Assembly: GCA_023262855.1 (NCBI GenBank)
Contig: JALQYQ010000022.1
Span: 1-64,000, forward strand
From: Crocinitomicaceae bacterium
GTDB taxonomy: Bacteria > Bacteroidota > Bacteroidia > Flavobacteriales_D > Crocinitomicaceae
Direction of reading: 5' to 3'
DNA: 64,000 nt
Positions 16,863 through 26,651 of the stretch are shown here, one piece after another. Within the stretch, counting starts at the first letter, position 1; every line of letters starts with the position of its first letter. The position numbers and the translations under genes were made by a program. The notes below the pieces were generated by a model. The model had not been told where the DNA came from. It was given only the letters and a program-made list of their open reading frames with translations, and made no database searches.

Positions 16863-17623
16863 TGAACTACGTTTTCCTTTTTTTCATTCTTTTCACCTTT
16901 GAAGGTTTTTCGCAAGACACGCTTCTGATAGAAGAGAACTATTATTACGGAAATAAAATCATTCAAGTGAATGGAAAAAAAGACACGGTTCAATTTGAAT
17001 ATTCTAAAAATGGAAAACTGTTGTCAACGCTTCCTATTTCAGGACCAACTAATCCAGTTCATTACATTCGATATTATTCAACTGGAAAAAAAATGTGGGA
17101 TAAAACATTAGTAAATAATGTTGAACATGGTAATTCTATTTTTTATTCAGAAAGTGGTAAACCAATTGCCGAATTAAAATTTGAAAATGGTAGAATTGAA
17201 GACACGCTGTTTATCCATTCCAAAGTAACTGTTTTCATAGGTAAAATATCTTACACATCACTTATTTATGGCGGTGTAGAATTAGAAAATGGTCAATCAA
17301 ATATTTCAGAATCAACTGGAGCCTTGAGTTATTACCCATTTAAGTTGGTGGAAGTAAATAGTGAAGCTAAAACAGAGCATCATTATACAATTGATCGTTT
17401 TGGGAATTTCTATATCGGTGCACCTCGTAAAGAAATTGTTTATGGCTTTTTTCCTGGCAACTATCCAAAAAAACAAATTAATAAAAACACATTATTTCCT
17501 GAAACGGAAATGCTCATGTCAGGATCATCTTCTTGGTCAATTTCATCAACTTTTGAAGTTTATAAAACAAGTACAATTCAAGAGATTAACATTCATAGTT
17601 CCTCTGTAGGTTACGCACCATGA
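16862..17623 (+). CDS. Exported protein of unknown function with MORN-like strands
   Basis: The 253-residue product begins with a signal peptide (MNYVFLFFILFTFEGFSQ). The first half has short beta-rich units such as YYYGNKIIQVNGKKDT, YSTGKKMWDKTLVNNVEHG and FYSESGKPIAELKFENG, like the MORN-type repeats common in Bacteroidetes. The second half has no recognisable domain. It has no lipobox and no T9SS sorting domain. Translation is coupled to the aminotransferase gene by a TAATG overlap. Confidence 0.6.
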   Translation: MNYVFLFFILFTFEGFSQDTLLIEENYYYGNKIIQVNGKKDTVQFEYSKNGKLLSTLPISGPTNPVHYIRYYSTGKKMWDKTLVNNVEHGNSIFYSESGKPIAELKFENGRIEDTLFIHSKVTVFIGKISYTSLIYGGVELENGQSNISESTGALSYYPFKLVEVNSEAKTEHHYTIDRFGNFYIGAPRKEIVYGFFPGNYPKKQINKNTLFPETEMLMSGSSSWSISSTFEVYKTSTIQEINIHSSSVGYAP

Positions 17624-17712
17624 ACCTTAACAATTTATGATTTTATAAAAAACCAATTTGAATTACTGTTTAACTAAAAATTACTCATTTGTTAAATATT
17701 TAATAATCATTC

Positions 17713-17720
17713 TATTTTTT
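17713..17720 (+). promoter_or_regulatory. Probable -7 box of the CotH protein gene
   Basis: TATTTTTT is one base off TAnnTTTG and follows a TTTG at about 17688-17691 with a spacing of about 21. The 146-base gap before the gene holds nothing else obvious. Confidence 0.35.
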
Positions 17721-17769
17721 AGTTCTAAATTCAAAATCTTATTGAAGCCACCTACTCAAATTCATACAA

Positions 17770-20700
17770 ATGAAAAAGAGATTACTACTTGCTTCTTTAA
17801 GCGCATTTATTTTTTCTAATGAACTCAGTGCTCAAATTCGTTTGAGTGAGGTTTCACAATCCAATATCAGTACAATTGTTGATGAGGACAATGAATATGA
17901 TGATTGGTTCGAAATTCGCAATGACGGTGCTACAGCTGTTGATTTAAACGGTTACATCGTTGGCAAAAATGCCAATCAATTTCAATGGACTTTGCCAGCG
18001 TATTCGTTACTTCCTGGCGAACATAAATTGATCTTTGCAAGTGGAAAAAACCGAATTCCGACAATTGACCATTATGAAACAATTATATCAGCAAATGATG
18101 CGTGGCAATACATTGTTCCAACAACAGAACCTGCATCTTCTTGGAGACTACCTGGAACAACACTTACTGGTTGGTTAACTGGAATTGGTGGTATTGGATT
18201 CGGGGATAGTGATGATGGTACAACAGTTGGAACATGCACAAGTGTATATTCTCGAAAAACATTTACGCTAACAAATCCTGCAGAAATAGAACGACTCGTT
18301 TTATTCATGGATTATGATGACGGTTTTGTTGCCTATATAAATGGTGTTGAAATTGCTAGAGCAAATATTGGAACTGTAGGAACAAACCCTGCATTCAATG
18401 CTTTTGCAGCATCAAGTCACGAAGCTTTGGTTTACCAAGGAATGGCGACAAACATGTTTGAAATCAATTTATCAGCTTTAGCGGGAGTTTTGGTGACAGG
18501 TGAAAATGTGCTTTCAATTCAAACGCACAACAATTCAGCTACATCAACAGATTTAACTGGTAATGCATATTTAGCTGTCGGATTGAACACAACTAATACG
18601 TATTTCTCAGCTACATTGCCATGGATGAACTTAGTTCCACCTACAGCATGGCATACAAACTTCACACTTTCAACAGGGGATGTTTTGACGCTTGCAGATC
18701 CTACAAATACATTATTGGAACAATTCACACTAACTCAGATACCTGTTGACCATTCAAGTAATAATAATGGTACAAGCTGGTGTATTAGTCCTAATCCTAC
18801 GCCGGGAGCTAGTAATTCAGCAAGTTGTTTTGCGTTGATGCTGGAAAAACCTATTTACTCAGTTCCTGCAGGGATTTATGCTTCTGCACAAACTGTTACA
18901 TTAACTTCCAATCAAGTTGGAGCTGAAATTCGTTATACATTAAACGGAAGTATTCCAACTGCAACATCTGCACTTTATACTGGACCAATTACAGTACCAG
19001 CAACAAAAGTATTAGCAGCACGATGTTTCGATCCTGCAGGTACAGCTTTACCCAGTTTAACTGAGAAAAATAGCTACATTATCAATGAAGCTTACATTGG
19101 ATTACCTGTAATATCAATTTCCACTGATTCATTAAATCTGTATGATGTAAATACGGGAATTTATGTTTTAGGTCCACCGGATTACAATACAAACTATCCA
19201 TATTTTGGAGCAAATTTCTGGGAGGATTGGGAAAAGTATTCATACATAGAATATATATCAACTGATAGTACACAAAAATTTGAAGGAGCGATTGGATTAA
19301 AAATTCACGGTGGATGGTCACGTGCGCAACCACAAAAAAGCTTCCGTGTTAAATGCCGCGACGATTATGGAATGTCTAAAATCAATTATGCATTAATCCC
19401 AGACAAACCATACGTTACGAAATACAAAGATTTCAACTTAAGAAATGGTGGTAACGATTACAATGGTTCAAGAATGCGCGATGCATTTATGCAGCGTTTA
19501 ACGAAAAATACACATACAATGTACATGGGATATTCGCCAACAATTGTCTTTTTGAATGGTGAGTATTTTGGAGAATATGAAATTCGTGAAACCTTGAACA
19601 ATGATTATATCGAAAACAATACTGGGTTTGACTCGGATAGTGTTTCAGTATTAACAGAGAACTACATGGCGTTCGAAGCGAATGATGGTACGATGGATAA
19701 TTTTTGGCCAATGTACAATGCAATCGCTGCAGCCGATCCAGCAAGTCCTACCTTTTTTGCTTTAGCAGACTCATTAATTGACTTAGAAAATTATGCTGAT
19801 TACATTATTACAGAAACTTATTATGGAAATGGTGACTGGAGTAATGGCCAAGCGAATAACATTAAATACTGGAATGTCCCAGGTGAGAAATGGAAAATGT
19901 TGTTAATGGATTTGGATTTTGGCTATGGTCTTTACGGAGCTACAGCAAATGACAACTTCCTTGTACAAGCAACGAATGATGCATTTATTCACATGGATAT
20001 TATTACTGGAAAATTGTTAGCAAATCAGCAATTCAGAACATATTTCATTGATCGATATGCCGATTTGATAAACACAATTTGGCAACAAAACAAGGTTGTA
20101 AGCACAGGTAACACAATGATTAATGAAGTTGCACCATGGATCCCAAGACATCATACGCGTTGGAGTGGAAACATGAACAATTTCTTGAATACGATGACGA
20201 ACATGCAAACTTGGAACAACAACCGCATCACAGGTGCAAGAAACGTTGTTCAATCGCATTTTGCTTTAACTGGACAAGTTACGTTTGATTTAGATGTACA
20301 ACCTGCAGGAGCTGGAAGAATTCATATTTCTACCATCGAGCCAAGCGAACAAGAATATCCTTGGAACGGTGTTTATTTCAAGGGAGTTCCTGTTAAAATC
20401 ACTGCCATCGCTAATCCTGGATATTCATTTGATCATTGGAGTCCAAATTCACTTTTCCCAGCAAACAACTCAAATCAAGTCTTAACTATCACTCCAACAG
20501 TCAACGCTGGATTTACAGCATGGTTCACAGGTTCAACAGAAACAAATCCATTGGAAATTTCTGAACTTATGCCGAACCCAGAAAACTCAATTGATGGTGG
20601 AGATTGGATTGAAATTCACAATAAACTTACTGTTCCATTGGATGTAAGTGGAATGACAATCGAAGACACAAATTACTTCCATGTCTTTACTTTCCCGTTG

Positions 20701-21741
20701 CAAACGATTATTCCAGCAGATGGACGATTAGTTGTTGTTGAAGATACTGCACTTTTCCATGCGCAATATCCTTTTGTCACAAACTATATTGGAAACTTAG
20801 GATTCTCATTAAAAAATGCTGGGCAGACTTTGTATATTAAAAAAGCAAATGATTTTATTTTAACAGAAGTTACTTATTCAACAAGTTCACCTTGGCCGAT
20901 TGGAACGAATGGTTATGGTCGTTCAATGGAATTTGAAGGAAACAGTCAAGGTCAAAATGATCCTAATGCATGGTTCGCTGGATGTGTAGCTGGTTCCCCA
21001 GGAGAACCTTATTTCGCTTGTGATTCTACGATCATTGTTTCTGAGATTAACTACAAATCAATTTCCACTTCTGATGCTGGTGATTGGTTTGAAATCCATT
21101 CGACTTCCACAACTGATATTGACCTTTCTAATTGGACAATGAGTGATGGTGGGATTACAGGATCTTATGTATTGCCTGTTGGGACAATTCTTCCTGCTAA
21201 TGGATATTTAGTGATTGCTAAAGACACTGCACTTTTCCATGCAATTCATCCAAATGTATTAAACGTTGTTGGACCTTCATTAATCTCACTTGGTGGTTCA
21301 GACGGAATTATACTTTACAACGATTTAGGTGTTAATCAATTCTCAGTGAATTATGAAAATAGTGCACCATGGACCACTGAACCAGATGGCAACGGAAAAA
21401 CATTGGAATTATTGAGTTCAACTGGTTTAATGTGTGATGCAACGAATTGGTTTGCTGGTTGTCCGGATGGTTCACCAGGAAAAGCATATCTACCTGGTTG
21501 TGGTTTAGGAGTTGAAGAATTAACAAATGATGAATTGCAGATTTATCCAAACCCAACTTCAAGTACGTTGACTATTAATATGTTTGTAGGTGGTGATATC
21601 GTAATTTACAACCTTATGGGAGAACAATTATTTGCGAAAAAAGTAAATAATGGACTTCAAACAATTGATGTTAGCACTTTAAAAGCTGGTTTCTACTTTA
21701 TACAAGTTGGATCATCCAGAAAAATGTTTAGCAAAATCTAA
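17770..21741 (+). CDS. CotH-kinase/lamin-tail-domain surface protein with T9SS type A sorting domain
   Basis: This 1323-residue exported protein has a signal peptide, then a lamin-tail domain (about 22-90, DWFEIRNDG), a jelly-roll-like segment (about 165-255), a chitobiase-C-type repeat (about 358-430, EIRYTLNGSIPTATSALYTG), a CotH domain (about 437-800, with LRNGGNDYNGSRMRDAF near 553 and LLMDLDFGYG near 712), a repeat-like module with GYSFDHW (about 845-910), two more lamin-tail domains (about 925-1040, 1090-1190) and a type A CTD (from about 1248, IYPNPTSSTLTINMF). CotH domains are atypical protein kinases in spore coats; in Bacteroidetes surface proteins the role is unknown. It probably acts on the cell surface. 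Confidence 0.88.
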   Translation: MKKRLLLASLSAFIFSNELSAQIRLSEVSQSNISTIVDEDNEYDDWFEIRNDGATAVDLNGYIVGKNANQFQWTLPAYSLLPGEHKLIFASGKNRIPTIDHYETIISANDAWQYIVPTTEPASSWRLPGTTLTGWLTGIGGIGFGDSDDGTTVGTCTSVYSRKTFTLTNPAEIERLVLFMDYDDGFVAYINGVEIARANIGTVGTNPAFNAFAASSHEALVYQGMATNMFEINLSALAGVLVTGENVLSIQTHNNSATSTDLTGNAYLAVGLNTTNTYFSATLPWMNLVPPTAWHTNFTLSTGDVLTLADPTNTLLEQFTLTQIPVDHSSNNNGTSWCISPNPTPGASNSASCFALMLEKPIYSVPAGIYASAQTVTLTSNQVGAEIRYTLNGSIPTATSALYTGPITVPATKVLAARCFDPAGTALPSLTEKNSYIINEAYIGLPVISISTDSLNLYDVNTGIYVLGPPDYNTNYPYFGANFWEDWEKYSYIEYISTDSTQKFEGAIGLKIHGGWSRAQPQKSFRVKCRDDYGMSKINYALIPDKPYVTKYKDFNLRNGGNDYNGSRMRDAFMQRLTKNTHTMYMGYSPTIVFLNGEYFGEYEIRETLNNDYIENNTGFDSDSVSVLTENYMAFEANDGTMDNFWPMYNAIAAADPASPTFFALADSLIDLENYADYIITETYYGNGDWSNGQANNIKYWNVPGEKWKMLLMDLDFGYGLYGATANDNFLVQATNDAFIHMDIITGKLLANQQFRTYFIDRYADLINTIWQQNKVVSTGNTMINEVAPWIPRHHTRWSGNMNNFLNTMTNMQTWNNNRITGARNVVQSHFALTGQVTFDLDVQPAGAGRIHISTIEPSEQEYPWNGVYFKGVPVKITAIANPGYSFDHWSPNSLFPANNSNQVLTITPTVNAGFTAWFTGSTETNPLEISELMPNPENSIDGGDWIEIHNKLTVPLDVSGMTIEDTNYFHVFTFPLQTIIPADGRLVVVEDTALFHAQYPFVTNYIGNLGFSLKNAGQTLYIKKANDFILTEVTYSTSSPWPIGTNGYGRSMEFEGNSQGQNDPNAWFAGCVAGSPGEPYFACDSTIIVSEINYKSISTSDAGDWFEIHSTSTTDIDLSNWTMSDGGITGSYVLPVGTILPANGYLVIAKDTALFHAIHPNVLNVVGPSLISLGGSDGIILYNDLGVNQFSVNYENSAPWTTEPDGNGKTLELLSSTGLMCDATNWFAGCPDGSPGKAYLPGCGLGVEELTNDELQIYPNPTSSTLTINMFVGGDIVIYNLMGEQLFAKKVNNGLQTIDVSTLKAGFYFIQVGSSRKMFSKI

Positions 21742-21761
21742 ACAAAAACCTTAACAGAAAG

Positions 21762-21796
21762 AGAGCGATTGTACAAATTCAATCGCTCTTTTTTTT
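21762..21796 (+). terminator. Terminator after the CotH gene
   Basis: AGAGCGATTG (21762-21771) pairs perfectly with CAATCGCTCT (21780-21789) and is followed by seven T residues. Confidence 0.93.
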
Positions 21797-21903
21797 ATTT
21801 CAACTTTTCTTTAGTCGAATGCACCATTTTTAACACATTAATCGTCTTTTGTGTTAACATAAGATTAATATTTTGATTACATTAGCGACAAGTTACTATT
21901 AAT

Positions 21904-23040
21904 ATGCAAAAAATAACTACACTTTTCTTCGGTGCAATATTCGCATCTTTTTCTCAAGCTCAATATTGTACGGCAGTTGGTCCAACTAGCACAATTGATT
22001 CAAATGTTGGTTCTGTTTCCTTAACAGGAGTTGTAGGATCAATTAACTTTACAGGTTGTCCTGGAGTGATTGGCTTACAAGATTTAACAGCATTAGGCAC
22101 AACTTTAAATGCAGGTTCTCCTTACACTGCCTATGTACAATTTAGCACATGTGGTGGAAATTACAGCGGTGCTGGCACAGCTTGGATTGATTTTGATCAG
22201 AGCGGAACATTTGACCCAAGTGAAGTTATTGGTACTTGGTCTGGAATTCCACCAACTCCACTTTCAACGTTTAACTTTACTGTTCCGGCGGGCGCACAAA
22301 ATGGAACAACACGTATGCGCGTAACTCAACAAGAAGCAGGAACATTACCATTAAATCCTTGTGCAACATTTTCTTGGGGATCAGTTATGGATTTTTCAAT
22401 TACTATCGGCAACGGAATTGATTGCTCGGGATATGTGGGTGATGAAATTGCAGATGCTATCCCGGTTACAAGTTTACCATATACTGATGTTAGGGATAAT
22501 TCATTCTGCTATTCAAATCAAAATTTAGTTTACAACTCGCCAGACATTTATTATGAGTTTAATCCATCTCCAATGATGCAAAGCGTTAACGTTTCGTTAT
22601 GTGGATCAACATTTGACACTTTCTTAAGTGTTGTAGATGCTTCTGGAAACATAATTGCATTTAATGATGATGAAGAATCGTGTGGTACTTCATCTGAATT
22701 AACATTTAATACCCAAGGTTTAGGTTTGTGTTATATCATCGTTGAAGGTTGGAGCAACGAAAGTGGAGAATATACCTTGAATATAGATGCGAATTATTTA
22801 GGACAAACAGAACTTGACAATGAACATGTTGTTGTAAGCCCAAACCCAGCAAGCGATTTTATTTCAATAACGGGATTTGAAGGTAATGTAGAATTATTTG
22901 ATATTTCGGGAAAAAGTGTAAAAATCATTCGCAATTTTAAAGGTGAAACAATTCAAGTTGCAGAATTAGAAAATGGCTTATACACGCTTGTTTTCACCAA
23001 AGATGGAGTTCAATTCTCGAAAAAATTAATAATTAACTAA
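21904..23040 (+). CDS. GEVED-domain T9SS substrate, first gene of the Kelch operon
   Basis: The 378-residue protein has a signal peptide (to about SQAQ), a Cys-containing N-terminal stretch, a GEVED domain (about 60-165, AWIDFDQSGTFDPSE then TRMRVT), a PPC-like beta domain (about 175-300, DTFLSVVDASGNIIAFNDDEE) and a type A sorting domain (from about 310, VVSPNPASDFISITGFEG). GEVED domains occur in secreted Bacteroidetes enzymes and adhesins, probably for binding. No catalytic domain is seen, so a binding or adhesive role is inferred. Its stop overlaps the next ATG by one base (TAATG). Confidence 0.85.
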   Translation: MQKITTLFFGAIFASFSQAQYCTAVGPTSTIDSNVGSVSLTGVVGSINFTGCPGVIGLQDLTALGTTLNAGSPYTAYVQFSTCGGNYSGAGTAWIDFDQSGTFDPSEVIGTWSGIPPTPLSTFNFTVPAGAQNGTTRMRVTQQEAGTLPLNPCATFSWGSVMDFSITIGNGIDCSGYVGDEIADAIPVTSLPYTDVRDNSFCYSNQNLVYNSPDIYYEFNPSPMMQSVNVSLCGSTFDTFLSVVDASGNIIAFNDDEESCGTSSELTFNTQGLGLCYIIVEGWSNESGEYTLNIDANYLGQTELDNEHVVVSPNPASDFISITGFEGNVELFDISGKSVKIIRNFKGETIQVAELENGLYTLVFTKDGVQFSKKLIIN

Positions 23041-24254
23041 TGAAATTATTTTTATCGATAGTTACTCTGTTAGTTGGAATAACAACAAACGCAAATCCTT
23101 GGTATCAACGTTTTGATTTTGGAGGTGATGCACGTCATCGTGCTACTGCTTTTTCAATTGGAAATGAAGGCTACATCGGATTGGGGCATATTAATTCAGG
23201 AGTTGATGTAGAATACGAAGATTTTTGGAAATATGATCCTTCCACAAACGCATGGTCACAGATCGCTAATTATCCAGAAGGTAAATGTTTTCATGCGACT
23301 GGATTTGTAATTGGATTAAAGGCTTATGTCGGAACTGGGCGTTTAGAAAATGGAACATATTCAAAGCATTTTTATGAATATGACCCTTTAACAAATACAT
23401 GGACTCCAAAAGCAGATTTACCCGGAGTTGCGCGAAGAGGAGCGGTGAGTTTTTCAATTGGTGGTAAAGGATATTGTGGAACTGGACAAACTACATCTGG
23501 ATATTCAACAGATTTTTATGAATACAATCCAACGACTAACCAATGGATTGCACGCGCTAATTTCCCTGGAATTCCAAGAACTTCTGCAGTAGCTTTTTCA
23601 ATTGGTGATTTTGGTTATTTAGGAACGGGTGATTCAAACAGTGGATCAACAAATGATTTTTATCAATTCAATCCTGCTTCAAATCAATGGATTGCCAAAC
23701 CTACGGTTGGACCTGTAACACGACAAGAAGCATGTGGATTCGCCGTAAATGGAAAAGGCTATATTGGTACAGGTGATGACTATTCAAGTGGTAATAATTA
23801 TCCAGATTTTTGGGAATATAATCCAACAACAGAAACATGGACACAAATTGAAGATTTCGCTGGTACCGCAAGACGTTATTTAGTTGGTTTAACAATTGGC
23901 AATAGAGCTTTTGTTGGAACAGGAACTAATGGAACTAATTTCAAAGATTTTTGGATGTTTGATCGAAACTTGTCAATAATAGAACAAAAACTTGAAAATA
24001 TTGAGTTCTCAATTTTCCCAAATCCATGCACAACTTATTGCATATTTGATTTTAAAAATTGTCTCGCAGAACAAGAATTAAAAACATTGCAAATTCGTAT
24101 AATCTCATTGGACGGTAAGCAAGTCCTTCAAACAACTGTTTCTGCGAACACTACAAAAGTTGAAACTGAATCCCTGAAAGCCGGAATTTACATCTACTCT
24201 ATCGAATCTGATCATTATCCGATTAAAACCGGTCAACTAATAATTGCCAATTAA
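23040..24254 (+). CDS. Kelch-repeat T9SS substrate, paralogue 1
   Basis: The 404-residue protein has a signal peptide (to about TNA, residue 18), then about six Kelch blades up to residue 310. Each blade pairs a GYIGLGH-type strand with a DFWKYDPSTNAWSQIANYP-type strand. A type A sorting domain follows (from about 322, IFPNPCTTYC). The blades should close into one beta-propeller on the cell surface, a binding scaffold without evident catalytic residues. It overlaps the genes on both sides by one base, so it is translated in a coupled chain. Confidence 0.88.
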   Translation: MKLFLSIVTLLVGITTNANPWYQRFDFGGDARHRATAFSIGNEGYIGLGHINSGVDVEYEDFWKYDPSTNAWSQIANYPEGKCFHATGFVIGLKAYVGTGRLENGTYSKHFYEYDPLTNTWTPKADLPGVARRGAVSFSIGGKGYCGTGQTTSGYSTDFYEYNPTTNQWIARANFPGIPRTSAVAFSIGDFGYLGTGDSNSGSTNDFYQFNPASNQWIAKPTVGPVTRQEACGFAVNGKGYIGTGDDYSSGNNYPDFWEYNPTTETWTQIEDFAGTARRYLVGLTIGNRAFVGTGTNGTNFKDFWMFDRNLSIIEQKLENIEFSIFPNPCTTYCIFDFKNCLAEQELKTLQIRIISLDGKQVLQTTVSANTTKVETESLKAGIYIYSIESDHYPIKTGQLIIAN

Positions 24255-25420
24255 TGAAAATGAAAATTAAACTACCCATACTTTTATTGTTTGTTTTAAT
24301 GAACCTTGCTTCATTGGCACAGCCGTGGTTTCAAAAAGCAAGTTTTGGTGGAGCAGGTAGACATCGATCTGTTGGAATAGCAATCGGTAACAAAGGTTAT
24401 ATTGGTACAGGTCACGTGAATGGTACAGGTGTAGATATTTCCTACAAAGATTGGTGGCAATATGATCCCGCTTCAGATTCATGGACGCAAAAAGCTGACT
24501 TTCCAGTAAGTGGTCATGGTGTTACTGCTTGGGGAACAGAAACCAGAGGATATGTTGGCGGTGGCTCTGCGCTTACTAATCAATTCTATTGTTATAATCC
24601 CGTCAATAATACATGGACGAGTATTGCAAACTGTCCACTTAGCCCTGGAGATGTGCAAGGGTTTTCGGTTCAAAACAAAGGATATGTTCTTTCTGGAAAT
24701 AGTATTGCAGAATATGATCCAACAACGAATACTTGGACATTAAAAGCGAATTGTCCAATTACAATCAACACATGGAGTTCTGCTTTTGGAACTTCAGGAA
24801 GTGGTTTTGTTAAATCAGGCATTAATTTATACGAATTTAAACCATCTCAAAATCAATGGATTCCAAGAGCAAGTTTTCCAGGACTTTGTACAAATGGAAG
24901 TTCAGCTTTTGCTATTGACGGAAAAGGATATATTACGTGTGGTTATGTCGGTGGACTTTCAACAGTTACCGATCAAGTGTGGGAATTCAATTCAGGATCA
25001 AATTCATGGAGTTTAATTGGTGAATTCCCTGGAACTTCTAGACGATTCCCTGTTGCTTTTGCAGTCGAAGGAAAAGGTTATTTCGGAACGGGAACAAATG
25101 GAATAAATATGAATGATTTTTGGCAATTCAATTACAATCCACTTGGAACGGATGAATTAATTATTGATGCTTCTAACATTAATGTCTATCCAAATCCAAT
25201 TACGGATCAAGTCACTTTTGCTTTTAATCTTTCGGACTATTCTAAATTGTCAGATTGTTCACTTTCAATTTACAATCTTCAAGGAGAACTCATTGAAAAC
25301 AAAATTGGGCTAACTCCTATTCTAACAATTGAACGCAATTCAAAAATTAACGGAATGTACATTTACAAAATTTCATCTTCTGAAAACGTTGTGTACACTG
25401 GTAAACTTATTTATAATTAA
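24254..25420 (+). CDS. Kelch-repeat T9SS substrate, paralogue 2
   Basis: The 388-residue protein has a signal peptide (MKMKIKLPILLLFVLMNLASLAQ), Kelch blades to about residue 300 and a type A sorting domain (from about 312, VYPNPITDQVTFAF). It begins the mature part like paralogue 1 (PWFQKASFGGAGRHRSVGIAIG against PWYQRFDFGGDARHRATAFSIG), so the two are the closest pair. Its central blades are more diverged, with Cys residues (NPVNNTWTSIANCP, NCPITINTW) not seen in the others. Start and upstream stop overlap by one base. Confidence 0.88.
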   Translation: MKMKIKLPILLLFVLMNLASLAQPWFQKASFGGAGRHRSVGIAIGNKGYIGTGHVNGTGVDISYKDWWQYDPASDSWTQKADFPVSGHGVTAWGTETRGYVGGGSALTNQFYCYNPVNNTWTSIANCPLSPGDVQGFSVQNKGYVLSGNSIAEYDPTTNTWTLKANCPITINTWSSAFGTSGSGFVKSGINLYEFKPSQNQWIPRASFPGLCTNGSSAFAIDGKGYITCGYVGGLSTVTDQVWEFNSGSNSWSLIGEFPGTSRRFPVAFAVEGKGYFGTGTNGINMNDFWQFNYNPLGTDELIIDASNINVYPNPITDQVTFAFNLSDYSKLSDCSLSIYNLQGELIENKIGLTPILTIERNSKINGMYIYKISSSENVVYTGKLIYN

Positions 25421-25422
25421 TT

Positions 25423-26649
25423 ATGAAGCAATTCATTCTACTTTTCATCGGTATTCTTCCCTTTGTTGCGGTAAGTCAAACTGAAAATTTTTGGACAAAA
25501 AAAGCTGATTTTCCAGGCTTAAAACGTGAGCGTGCTGTTGCCTTTGCTATTGGTGATTACGGTTATATTTGCTCTGGAGTTGATTCAGCAGAAGTTGTTT
25601 TAAACGATTTGTGGCAATACAATCCTGCGAATGACACTTGGACACAAAAAGCCAATTTACCGGGTTCTGTTCGTCGCGATGCAATTGGTTTTGCGATAAA
25701 TTCCAAAGGATATGTTGGAACTGGTATTGACAACGATGAATCGATGTTAGGAACGAAATTAAATGATTTCTGGGAATACAATCCTGCAACAAACATGTGG
25801 ACACAAAAAGCAAATTTCCCTGGTTCCGGAGGATTAGGAGTTTACTTTGCTACTGGATTCAATATTGATTCTAAAGGATATGTCTGTGGCGGAAAAACAG
25901 GACCTAACACGTACACAAGTCAATTTTGGGAATATAAACCAAGCATTGATGAGTGGACACAACGCACGAATTTCCCAGGTGGAGTTCGTTATCAATTAGC
26001 ATCATTCTCAGTTGGCTATTTTGGCTATGTTGGATTAGGTGCAAATCAAGATGTATTCAAAAAGGACTTTTGGAAATACAACGGCGGAACAAATGAATGG
26101 ACGCAAATTGCCGACCTTCCTGCTTGGGAACGTGGTGGAGCTTGTACTTTTTCAATCGGAAACAGTGGATTTGTTTGCTTGGGATCGAATGGTGGTGTTT
26201 TAAGCGATTTATGGGAATACAAACCAGATTTAAACGAATGGTTTGTTCGTGCAACGTATGGTGGTAGCGAACGCAAGAATGCGGTTTCATTTGTGGTTAA
26301 CAATCGTGCTTATGTTGGTACCGGCAAAGGTGTTTCAGGTAAAAAAGCATCGATGTATGAATACACTCCAAAACAAGAATTGATGGCAGGAATCAATGAA
26401 TTGGAGAAGGTTGACTTTTCAATCTATCCAAATCCTTCTAATGGTTCATTCACACTTCAAAGTCAATCAAAAGACATTGAAACAATTCGAATTTTCACAA
26501 CAGACGGACGCTGTGTACAATCAATCAAATACAAAGAAATGCAAGAGATTAAATTGGATCGTTTCAATCTAACGAACGGAATTTATCTTGTGGCTTGTTT
26601 GGATCAACATGGTACACTTTTAGGCACAAAACAACTTATGCTTTACTAA
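25423..26649 (+). CDS. Kelch-repeat T9SS substrate, paralogue 3
   Basis: The 408-residue protein has a signal peptide (to about AVSQ, residue 19), about six regular Kelch blades (WTKKADFPGLKRERAVAFAIG and later copies) and a type A sorting domain (from about 328, IYPNPSNGSFTLQS). Its blades are the most regular of the four. Only two bases separate it from the genes before and after. It is likely the same kind of surface propeller as its neighbours. Confidence 0.88.
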   Translation: MKQFILLFIGILPFVAVSQTENFWTKKADFPGLKRERAVAFAIGDYGYICSGVDSAEVVLNDLWQYNPANDTWTQKANLPGSVRRDAIGFAINSKGYVGTGIDNDESMLGTKLNDFWEYNPATNMWTQKANFPGSGGLGVYFATGFNIDSKGYVCGGKTGPNTYTSQFWEYKPSIDEWTQRTNFPGGVRYQLASFSVGYFGYVGLGANQDVFKKDFWKYNGGTNEWTQIADLPAWERGGACTFSIGNSGFVCLGSNGGVLSDLWEYKPDLNEWFVRATYGGSERKNAVSFVVNNRAYVGTGKGVSGKKASMYEYTPKQELMAGINELEKVDFSIYPNPSNGSFTLQSQSKDIETIRIFTTDGRCVQSIKYKEMQEIKLDRFNLTNGIYLVACLDQHGTLLGTKQLMLY

Positions 26650-26651
26650 GA

